The notes beneath the pieces were generated by a model that did no database searches, had not been told where the DNA came from, and worked only from the letters and a program-made list of their open reading frames with translations. The translations under genes and the position numbers were made by a program. Positions 23,574-30,114 of a stretch of 30,114 nt of DNA are shown here, one piece after another (position 1 is the stretch's first letter; each line of letters opens with the position of its first letter). Origin of the DNA: an uncultured Eubacteriales bacterium (GTDB lineage: Bacteria > Bacillota > Clostridia > Oscillospirales > Oscillospiraceae); NCBI GenBank assembly GCA_900552725.1, contig USAT01000011.1, positions 1 to 30,114 on the forward strand. Reading direction: 5' to 3'.

Positions 23574-25067
23574 TTACTTCCCCAGATTCTCCAGCATCTC
23601 CCGGTGGAAGGCGGCGAACTTCTCCAGATCCGCCGTCACCTGCTCCTGCCGCTGGATGTACTCGGTGGGGTACTTGGGGTGGAAGACCCGGTCAATGCGG
23701 TCATCCCAGCGGATATCCACCATCTTGGTGGAGCCGCCCGCGCCCAGGGACAGGATGCTGTGCAGCTCCTCCATGATGTAGATATTATACAGTCCCTCCG
23801 CGCCGGATATGCACCAGCCCACATTTTCAAAGCTGCCGGACATGTACTTCTGGCGATAGAGGTAGTAGGGGGCGAAGCCTGCCGCGCGCAGCGTGGGGTC
23901 GGCGTAGTCCAGCATTTCCGCCACGGCCTCCGCCGAGGGGATGGGGCTGCCCTCCAGCGTCAGGCGGCTGCCCTTTTTCAGGGCCAGCGTGTGAACGGTG
24001 ATGTTGTCCGCGCCGCTTCTGATGCACTGATCCAGCGTCTTCCGGAAGCCCTCCGGCGTGTCGGCGGGCAGGCCCGCGATGAGATCCATGTTCACATGGG
24101 GAAAGCCCATGGAGGTGGCCAGCTCCATGGCGGCGAGAATATCCGCCGCCGTGTGCCTGCGGCCGATGGCCTGCAGCACCTTGTCGTCCAGCGACTGGGG
24201 GTTGACGCTGATGCGGTCGGCTCCGTGGTCAAGGAGCACCTGTAATTTATCCCGGTCAATGGTGTCGGGGCGGCCTGCTTCAATGCAGTATTCCACCACA
24301 TGGCTGAGATCGAAGCTGCGGTTCAGATGGGTCAGCAGGTGATCCATCTGTTTGGCGGATAACGTGGTGGGGGTGCCGCCGCCCATGTAGAAGGACTTGA
24401 TGCGCAGGCCCGTGTCCTCCACCATCCGGGCCGCCAGTGTGATCTCCCGCTCCAGCGCCTCCAGATACGGCTCCATCAGCTTGAAGGAGCGCTCCACCGC
24501 CTGAGAGACGAAGCTGCAATAGGCGCAGCGGGTGGGGCAGAAGGGGATGCCGATGTACAGGGAGATGTCGTTGGGCGCCAGCGCCTCCTTGGCGGCGATG
24601 CCCGCCTGAGCCGCTTCGATACACATGCGGCGGCGGGGCGCGGATACCTGATAGGTGCGGTCCAGCTCACGGTCGGCCTGACGGGGCGTCATGCCGCCGC
24701 GTAGCAGCCGGGCCGCCAGCTTGGCGGGCCGCACGCCGGTCAGGCTGCCCCACGCGGGGACGCGGCCCAGAATTTCCACCGACGCCTTGAAAAAGCTCAT
24801 TTTCAGCGCCCGCTGCCGCAGCCCCTCCTGCTGATAGGGGGTCAGATCGGGGTCAATGCGCACGCGGGAAAGACCGCGGCCCTCCCGTCCCTGATACCGG
24901 ATACGGGTGGTCGCGGTGGTGTAGGTATTTCCCTCGGATAATTTTACCCAGGCGCAGCTTGCCTCCTCCGCCTCCGGATCGTAGACCGGACGCTCGTTGG
25001 GGAAGAAGGCCAGCAGATCCTGCTCGATGGCGTAACGGTCGTTATGACCGGTAAAGATCAGCTTCAT
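23574..25067 (-). CDS. hemZ: HemZ-type radical SAM coproporphyrinogen dehydrogenase-like protein
   Basis: This 497-residue protein of the HemN/HemZ class has the radical SAM cluster motif CPTRCAYC (Cys177, Cys181, Cys184), then SFYMGGGTPTTL and a C-terminal HemN-like YLYRQKYMSGSFENVGW. The N-terminal 170 residues carry a GSLTGVRPAKLA segment typical of HemZ. It may act in anaerobic porphyrin synthesis; several relatives have other or unknown roles, and no other heme gene is in the window. The ATG overlaps the hydrolase stop as ATGA; the longer upstream frame is rejected. Last gene of the recJ-rel-dtd unit. Confidence 0.9.
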   Translation of the reverse strand: MKLIFTGHNDRYAIEQDLLAFFPNERPVYDPEAEEASCAWVKLSEGNTYTTATTRIRYQGREGRGLSRVRIDPDLTPYQQEGLRQRALKMSFFKASVEILGRVPAWGSLTGVRPAKLAARLLRGGMTPRQADRELDRTYQVSAPRRRMCIEAAQAGIAAKEALAPNDISLYIGIPFCPTRCAYCSFVSQAVERSFKLMEPYLEALEREITLAARMVEDTGLRIKSFYMGGGTPTTLSAKQMDHLLTHLNRSFDLSHVVEYCIEAGRPDTIDRDKLQVLLDHGADRISVNPQSLDDKVLQAIGRRHTAADILAAMELATSMGFPHVNMDLIAGLPADTPEGFRKTLDQCIRSGADNITVHTLALKKGSRLTLEGSPIPSAEAVAEMLDYADPTLRAAGFAPYYLYRQKYMSGSFENVGWCISGAEGLYNIYIMEELHSILSLGAGGSTKMVDIRWDDRIDRVFHPKYPTEYIQRQEQVTADLEKFAAFHREMLENLGK

Positions 25068-25687
25068 ACGTTCATGCCCTGCTTCATATAGGGGTTGTAC
25101 TTCCGCTCGAAATCCATGTCGGTGGCGGAATCGTGGCCGGGATAGACGGTGTACTGGCCCTCCAGCTTGCCCAGCCGGGCCAGAGACTTCAGCATGGCCC
25201 GATAGTCGCCGCCGGGGAAGTCGCACCGGCCGCAGCTATTGCGGAACAGGGTGTCTCCGGCAAAGAGCACGCCCTGTCCCTCCACCAGCAGGCAGACGGA
25301 GCCCTGGGAATGGCCGGGGGTCTCCAGCACATCCAGCGTCAGGCCGCCCACCGTCAGCTTGTCGCCCTCCTTATAGTACCGCTGGTTCTTCTCACCCAGC
25401 CGGTGGAACAGAAGGTCGCCGCCGCTGCTGTCGGTCACGTCACCCTGGTGGATATAGACCGGCAGCTCCGGCCAGGTCTCCAGCAGGCCCGCCACGCCTG
25501 TGCAGTGGTCAAAGTGGCCATGGGTCAGCAGGATCATGACGGGGGTGCAGCCGCTGGAGGCGATCATGGCCTCGATGCGCTTGGGCTCGTCGCCGGGGTC
25601 GATGACGGCGCAGACCCTGGCGTCCTCGTCGCAGAGGATGTAGCAGTTGGTCATGATGGGGCCCACCATCAGAGAGAGTACCTTCAT
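25064..25687 (-). CDS. MBL-fold metallohydrolase, glyoxalase II-like
   Basis: This 207-residue metallo-beta-lactamase-fold enzyme has the metal-binding motif THGHFDH (His56, His58, Asp60, His61), ETPGHSQGS and the FAGDTLF and YPGHD motifs. It resembles hydroxyacylglutathione hydrolase-like proteins often encoded beside dtd and rel in Clostridia. The substrate is unknown. The start has AAGGAGGGTGCACGG upstream and is 13 bases after dtd; its stop overlaps hemZ. Confidence 0.92.
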   Translation of the reverse strand: MKVLSLMVGPIMTNCYILCDEDARVCAVIDPGDEPKRIEAMIASSGCTPVMILLTHGHFDHCTGVAGLLETWPELPVYIHQGDVTDSSGGDLLFHRLGEKNQRYYKEGDKLTVGGLTLDVLETPGHSQGSVCLLVEGQGVLFAGDTLFRNSCGRCDFPGGDYRAMLKSLARLGKLEGQYTVYPGHDSATDMDFERKYNPYMKQGMNV

Positions 25688-25700
25688 CCGTGCACCCTCC

Positions 25701-26147
25701 TTACAGCTGGTCGGTGTCCACCACCAGCGTCAGCGGGCCGTCGTTCAGGCTGTCCACCTGCATATAGGCGCCGAACTCGCCGGTCTCGGTGTGGAAGCCC
25801 TTGGCGCGGCACAGCTCCACGAACTTCTCGTACAGGGGGATGGCCACCTCGGGCCGTGCGGCGGCCAGGAATTCGGGGCGGCGGCCCTTCTTGCAGTTGC
25901 CGTACAGGGTGAACTGGGAAACCACCAGCAGCTCACCCTTCACCTCGTCCAGGCCGCGGTTCATCTTGCCGTTCTCATCCTCGAAGATGCGAAGGCCCGT
26001 CAGCTTGTCCGCCAGCTTGACGGCCTGCGCCTCGGTATCCTCGTGGGTGATGCCCAGCAGGATCAGGAAGCCCTCGCCGATCTGGCCGTGTACTTTTCCG
26101 TCGATGGTGACGGAGGCGTGCTTCACGCGGGTCAATACAGCGCGCAT
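25701..26147 (-). CDS. dtd: D-aminoacyl-tRNA deacylase
   Basis: This 148-residue proofreading enzyme removes D-amino acids (and glycine mischarged on tRNA-Ala) from tRNA. It has the two active-site motifs: SQFTLYG (77-83) and NDGPLT (135-140, the NxGPVT motif with Leu for Val). MRAVLTRVKHASV is the usual start; the ATG has AGGAG eight bases upstream, and seven earlier codons are not needed. It follows rel across repeat copy C, an order common in Firmicutes. Confidence 0.96.
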   Translation of the reverse strand: MRAVLTRVKHASVTIDGKVHGQIGEGFLILLGITHEDTEAQAVKLADKLTGLRIFEDENGKMNRGLDEVKGELLVVSQFTLYGNCKKGRRPEFLAAARPEVAIPLYEKFVELCRAKGFHTETGEFGAYMQVDSLNDGPLTLVVDTDQL

Positions 26148-26177
26148 AATTTGCTCTCCTTTATACAAATAGTATTC

Positions 26178-26341
26178 AAAAGCCTCGCAGAGTTCGCCGC
26201 CCGCAGGCGGCGAATCAATTTAATCATTTTTCCGGCGACATGTGCGTCGGAAAAATTCTTCTCGGCCGCCAGTGTGCCCGAAGGGCGCGCGCAGCCGGCC
26301 GCAAACCCCATTGGCAATGAAATCGAAGATTTCATGCCAGC
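26178..26341 (-). repeat. Structured intergenic repeat, copy C
   Basis: Read on the minus strand it starts seven bases after the rel stop codon. Its stems are TGGC-ATGAAATC with GATTTCAT-T-GCCA, CGGCCG with CGGCCG around a GCCC-TTC-GGGC stem, TTTTTCCG with CGGAAAAA around CATGTCG, and TTCGCCGCC with GGCGGCGAA. It ends GAACTCTGCGAGGCTT like the others. No terminator follows; the dtd ribosome binding site is close downstream. Confidence 0.88.
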
Positions 26342-26346
26342 TACTT

Positions 26347-28560
26347 TTATCCCGCAGGCCGCGTCACCTTCATGACGCCCTGGATCTGCTCCAGACGGCT
26401 CATAACGGTTTTCAGCTGGCCACGGTCGCCCACCTCGATGCCCAGATCCAGCAGGGCGAAGCCGTCCGGCGTGGAGCGGGCATTCAGGGACAGCACCCGG
26501 GTCTTGGTGGAGGACAGTACCGTGGACACGTCCACGATTAGGCTGATGCGGTCTTTGGCCACCACCTGCAGCATGGTGTGATAGCTCTCGCTGGTCTTGT
26601 CGGCCCAGCTGACCCGGATCCAGCGGCCCGCCTCAGCGGGATTGTCCCGGGAGCGCAGCACGTTGGGACAGTCCGCCCGGTGGACGGACACGCCATAGCC
26701 CCGGGTGATGAAGCCCACGATGTCGTCTCCCGGCACGGGAGAGCAGCATTTGGAGAACTTCACCAGGCAGTTGCTGAGGCCCTCCACGATGATGCCGTGC
26801 TCGCCCTTCCGCTGGGGCACGGCGGGGCGCATCACCTCCGGCTGGCCCGCCACGGGAACCTCCGCCTGCCGCTCGGCCTGATGCTGGTGCAATATCCGCT
26901 GGATATCCTCCCGCAGTCGGCCGATGACCTTCAGGGCCGTGACGCCGCCGTAGCCGATGGCGGCGTACATATCGTCCACGGAGTTGAAGCTGAGCTTTTT
27001 CAGCACGTTGGGCACGTTCTCGTCGGCCAGCAGCTCCTTCAGGGATACGCCGGTGCGCTTCAGCTCCGACTCGAAGCTCTGGCGGCCGTTGACGATGTTC
27101 TCATCCCGCTTCTCCCGCTTGAACCACTGGCGGATCTTGCTGCGGGCGTTGCTGGAGCGGGCGATCTTGATCCAGTCGCGGCTGGGGCCGTGGGCGCTCT
27201 GGCTGGTGGTGACCTCCACCACGTCGCCATTCTGCAGCCGGTGGTTCAGCGGCACGATGCGGCCGTTGACCTTGGCGGACACCATGTGGTTGCCCACGGC
27301 GGAGTGGATGTTATAGGCAAAGTCGATGGGGGTAGCCCCGGCGGGCAGGTTGATCACGTCGCCGTTGGGGGTGAAAACGAACACCTCGTCGGCAAACATA
27401 TCCACCTTCAGGGAGTGGATAAAGTCCTCGGCGTCGGCGCCCTCCTGGTTTTCCAGCAGGCGGCGCACCCACTCGTAGCGGCCCTCGTCGCCGCCGCCCT
27501 GGCCGTTCTGCTTGTACTTCCAGTGGGCGGCGATGCCGTACTCCGCCACCTCGTGCATCTCCTTGGTGCGGATCTGCACCTCGAAGGGGATGCCGCTCTC
27601 GCCCACCACCGTGGTGTGCAGGCTCTGGTACAGGTTGGGCTTTGGGGTGCCGATATAGTCCTTAAACCGGCCCAAAATGGGCTTATAAAGGTCGTGAATG
27701 ATACCCAGAACGTTATAGCAGTCCGCCACCGTGTCCACGATGACCCGGAAGGCGAACAGATCGAATACGTCGTCCAGGCTCTTGTTCTGGGTGTACATCT
27801 TGCGGTAGATGGAGTAGGGGTGCTTCATGCGGCCGTAGACGGTGGCCTCGATGCCCTCGGCACGGAGGCGCGTCACGATCTGGTCGTGGATGGCGGACAT
27901 GAAGCCGTCGTACTCCGCCGCCTTCTCGTCCAGGGCCTCGGTGATCTCCCGATAGCCCACGGGGTCCAGATATTTCAGGGAGAGATCCTCCAGCTCCCAC
28001 TTCATCTTCTGCATGCCCAGCCGGTGGGCGATGGGGGCGTAGATCTCCATGGTCTCAAAGGACTTCTGCTTCTGCTTCTCCGGCGTCTGGTACTCCATGG
28101 TGCGCATGTTGTGGAGCCGGTCGGAGATCTTGATGAGGATGACCCGGATGTCCTTGCTCATGGCCATCAGCATCTTCCGCAGGTTCTCCATCTGCTCCTC
28201 CTCCTTGGAGGTGTAGTGGACGCGGGTCAGCTTGCTGACGCCCTCTACCAGGTCGGCCACCGTGGGAGAGAACAGCTTGGCCAGCTGCTCGTGGGTGGCG
28301 TCGGTATCCTCAATGGTGTCATGCAGCAGCGCCGCCTCGATGGACTCGCTGTCCAGATGCAGCTCCTCCGCCACGATCTGGGCCACCGCCAGGGGGTGGG
28401 TGATGAAGGGCGAGCCGTCCTTGCGCAGCTGCGGACCGTGCAGATCCCGGGCGAACTCATAGGCCTGGCGGATCTGCTGGAAATTGGCGGAGGGGTTGTA
28501 GCTGCGGACGGTATCCTCCAGATGCTGATACATGGCCTCAATATCCACGGTTTTTGTCAT
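26347..28560 (-). CDS. rel: Bifunctional (p)ppGpp synthetase/hydrolase Rel
   Basis: This 737-residue stringent-response enzyme makes and degrades (p)ppGpp. The N-terminal HD hydrolase domain has His55 and LLHDTIEDT (His80, Asp81). The synthetase has RFKDYIGTPKPNLYQSLH (298 on), where RFKD is the charge type of bifunctional Rel. A TGS domain (about 395-460), a helical and zinc-finger-like region (KFSKCCSPVPGDDIVG, HRADCPN) and a C-terminal ACT domain (about 660-737) follow. The ATG overlaps the recJ stop as ATGA, with GGAGGAGGCGGTG upstream. In B. subtilis apt lies between recJ and relA; it is missing here. Confidence 0.97.
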   Translation of the reverse strand: MTKTVDIEAMYQHLEDTVRSYNPSANFQQIRQAYEFARDLHGPQLRKDGSPFITHPLAVAQIVAEELHLDSESIEAALLHDTIEDTDATHEQLAKLFSPTVADLVEGVSKLTRVHYTSKEEEQMENLRKMLMAMSKDIRVILIKISDRLHNMRTMEYQTPEKQKQKSFETMEIYAPIAHRLGMQKMKWELEDLSLKYLDPVGYREITEALDEKAAEYDGFMSAIHDQIVTRLRAEGIEATVYGRMKHPYSIYRKMYTQNKSLDDVFDLFAFRVIVDTVADCYNVLGIIHDLYKPILGRFKDYIGTPKPNLYQSLHTTVVGESGIPFEVQIRTKEMHEVAEYGIAAHWKYKQNGQGGGDEGRYEWVRRLLENQEGADAEDFIHSLKVDMFADEVFVFTPNGDVINLPAGATPIDFAYNIHSAVGNHMVSAKVNGRIVPLNHRLQNGDVVEVTTSQSAHGPSRDWIKIARSSNARSKIRQWFKREKRDENIVNGRQSFESELKRTGVSLKELLADENVPNVLKKLSFNSVDDMYAAIGYGGVTALKVIGRLREDIQRILHQHQAERQAEVPVAGQPEVMRPAVPQRKGEHGIIVEGLSNCLVKFSKCCSPVPGDDIVGFITRGYGVSVHRADCPNVLRSRDNPAEAGRWIRVSWADKTSESYHTMLQVVAKDRISLIVDVSTVLSSTKTRVLSLNARSTPDGFALLDLGIEVGDRGQLKTVMSRLEQIQGVMKVTRPAG

Positions 28561-30114
28561 TGGGCACCGCCTCCTCCCCGTCCTGCTTCGGCGTCGGTGA
28601 GACGCCGTATGTACTCGGAATCCTCCAGCTTGACCTTTTTATCCCTTCCGGCCAGCTGCAGGTCGATATCATCGCCGTGAAGTTCCAGCTGCAGCAGGCC
28701 CCGCTCCTGGAACACCGCCAGGCAGAAGGCGCTGCGCAGGAAGCTGTCTGTCTTGCCCAGCGCCGCGGACAGCGACCGCAGCAGCGGCAGATACGCTGTG
28801 TGCAGCGCGCCCTCCGGCGTCATGTGTACCAGCGTCCGCCACACCGCCGCGTATTGCTCCCGTGAGGGCAGCATCCGCCGGGCGTTTTTGGCGGAGACCG
28901 TCTCGCCGCCGGTGCATTGGGCCAGCAGCGTCAGACACTCCTGCTCCCGGCTGCTGGCGGAGAGGGAGGGCCGGATGTCCACCATCTGCAGCTGCACGGT
29001 GCGGCTGCCCCGGAATTCGTTGACCTGTAAATAGAAGGCCGCGTCCACCCGGTCGCCCTCCTGACAGCCGCAGGCGGCGGTGTTGGTGGAGAAGAAAATA
29101 CCGTCAAACTGGGCGCTGCCCTTTCCCAGCCGCAGCTTGAGATGCCGGTTCTGGCCCACGTTCTGCATCCGCAGCAGCGTGGCGCCCATCAGGCAGAACA
29201 GGGGCCGCGCGTTGCCGCTGCCGTAGGGCTCCAGCGCCGCCAGCGCCTCTACCTCCTGCAGCGTCACCCGGCCGGGCTGGTGCAGCTCCACGTCGATCTC
29301 CAGCGTGGATTCCGGCGCCTTGCCCACCCAGTATTCGGCGGCGTATTGGTTCATCCGGGCCCGGAAGGCGGGGATGTTGGCTGCGTCGATGGTAAAGCCC
29401 GCCGCCAGCTCGTGGCCGCCGAAGCCCAGCAGCAGGTCGGAGCAGCTCTCCAGTGCGGCGAACAGGTTAAAGCCGCCCCAGCTGCGGCAGGAGCCCTTGC
29501 CCACGGCGCCGTTGAGGTGGATCATAAAGCTGGGACGGGAATATTTCTCGCTGAGGCGGGAGGCCACGATGCCCACCACGCCCTGATGCCACGTTTCCGA
29601 TGCCAGCACCAGCGCTCGGCGATCCTCCTCGGGCATCTGCTCAATCATCTCCTCTGCCTGGGAGTAGATGGTCTGCTCCACGCTCTGCCGTTCCCGGTTC
29701 AGGGCGCACAGGGCCTTGGCCAGCTCCTCGGCCTGGACGGGATCCTGACACAGCAGCAGGTCGGCGGCCATGTCCGCCGCGCCCATGCGGCCCGCCGCGT
29801 TGATGCGGGGCGCCAGCACGAAGCCGATCTGCACGGAGGAGATCTCCCGTCCGGCCAGACCCGCCTCCTTCAGCAGGGCGTGCAGCCCGATAAAGTCCGA
29901 GCGGTCCAGCGTGGCAAGGCCCCGGGATACGATGGTGCGGTTTTCGCCGGTCATCTGCATCACGTCGGCCACGGTGCCCACGGCGGCCAGCGTACAGTAC
30001 CGGGAGAACAGCGCCTCCTCCCGGTCGGGGCCGCCCAGGGCCAGCACCAGCTTCAGCGCCACGCCGCAGCCGGCCAGGTGCTTGAAGGGGTATTCACAGT
30101 CGCTGCGGCGGGGA
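28557..30114 (-). CDS. recJ: Single-strand DNA exonuclease RecJ, 5' end cut off
   Basis: This is the C-terminal 519 or so residues of RecJ, a 5'-3' ssDNA exonuclease in recombination and repair. The frame is open to the right edge, where it reads YPFKHLAGCGVALKLV, matching the region after the catalytic DHH motifs, which lie outside the window. A GTG at 30062 is internal and not the start. Visible are LAPRINAAGRMG, the DHHA1 motif GFGGHELAAGF and an OB-fold DNA-binding part (about 28,980-29,300). The long extra C-terminal region is typical of Firmicute RecJ. It overlaps rel by four bases. Confidence 0.95.
   Translation of the reverse strand, partial: PRRSDCEYPFKHLAGCGVALKLVLALGGPDREEALFSRYCTLAAVGTVADVMQMTGENRTIVSRGLATLDRSDFIGLHALLKEAGLAGREISSVQIGFVLAPRINAAGRMGAADMAADLLLCQDPVQAEELAKALCALNRERQSVEQTIYSQAEEMIEQMPEEDRRALVLASETWHQGVVGIVASRLSEKYSRPSFMIHLNGAVGKGSCRSWGGFNLFAALESCSDLLLGFGGHELAAGFTIDAANIPAFRARMNQYAAEYWVGKAPESTLEIDVELHQPGRVTLQEVEALAALEPYGSGNARPLFCLMGATLLRMQNVGQNRHLKLRLGKGSAQFDGIFFSTNTAACGCQEGDRVDAAFYLQVNEFRGSRTVQLQMVDIRPSLSASSREQECLTLLAQCTGGETVSAKNARRMLPSREQYAAVWRTLVHMTPEGALHTAYLPLLRSLSAALGKTDSFLRSAFCLAVFQERGLLQLELHGDDIDLQLAGRDKKVKLEDSEYIRRLTDAEAGRGGGGAQ

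Noticed and set aside
26148..26177. Terminator before dtd
   Set aside because: Unlike copies A and B, copy C is followed by no stable stem with a T-run.
28557..28560. Missing apt gene between recJ and rel taken as a deletion
   Set aside because: recJ and rel overlap cleanly as ATGA with a proper ribosome binding site, so the arrangement looks native.

Overview
The window looks like chromosome from a high-GC, endospore-forming Firmicute, most like a gut Oscillospiraceae (Flavonifractor, Lawsonibacter or Oscillibacter type). The support is YabP and YabQ sporulation genes in the Bacillus-like order yabM-hup-rqcP-yabP-yabQ-divIC, a recJ-rel-dtd-hydrolase-hemZ cluster, a tandem glycine riboswitch, strong GGAGG ribosome binding sites and GC-rich codon use. 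The genus is an inference. No phage, transposase, CRISPR array, rRNA or tRNA was seen.

Positions 1-7471 (minus strand) hold a complete glycine cleavage operon behind a vegetative promoter, a tandem glycine riboswitch and a riboswitch terminator. The order is gcvT-glyA (one fused 882-residue protein), gcvH, gcvPA, gcvPB and lpd (cut by the left edge). The fusion joins the enzyme that makes methylene-tetrahydrofolate from glycine to the enzyme that uses it to make serine. Positions 7554-9202 hold a coupled pair, a PfkB sugar kinase and a D-lyxose isomerase-like cupin. An MgtC/SapB membrane protein follows (9245-9955).

Positions 10097-16208 (plus strand) hold a three-gene ABC importer of the ferric/hexose-phosphate (Fbp/Afu) class. 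It has a perfect consensus promoter and a perfect cre-like palindrome upstream, and is followed by an unusual ROK-type kinase-like protein. A perfect palindromic terminator separates this from convergent hpf (ribosome hibernation).

Positions 17121-19656 (minus) hold a two-gene unit with its own promoter: a radical SAM/SPASM enzyme translationally coupled to a secreted-domain, single-pass membrane protein. The cytosolic tail of the membrane protein ends in a Cys-Ala dipeptide repeat. This is the best candidate for an undescribed protein modification system.

Positions 19661-23361 (minus) are the sporulation/division cluster yabM, hup, rqcP, yabP, yabQ and divIC. YabQ and DivIC share one uninterrupted frame. 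yabP has a sigma-E-type promoter whose start would bypass a stem that hides its ribosome binding site. Positions 23574-30114 (minus) are hemZ, an MBL hydrolase, dtd, rel and recJ (cut by the right edge), mostly joined by ATGA overlaps.

Three intergenic regions (14293-14453, 21151-21343, 26178-26341) carry copies of one 160-190 bp structured repeat. It lies each time just after a stop codon and in the direction of transcription, and several of its stems differ between copies by compensatory base changes. With the radical SAM unit it is the most interesting feature here.
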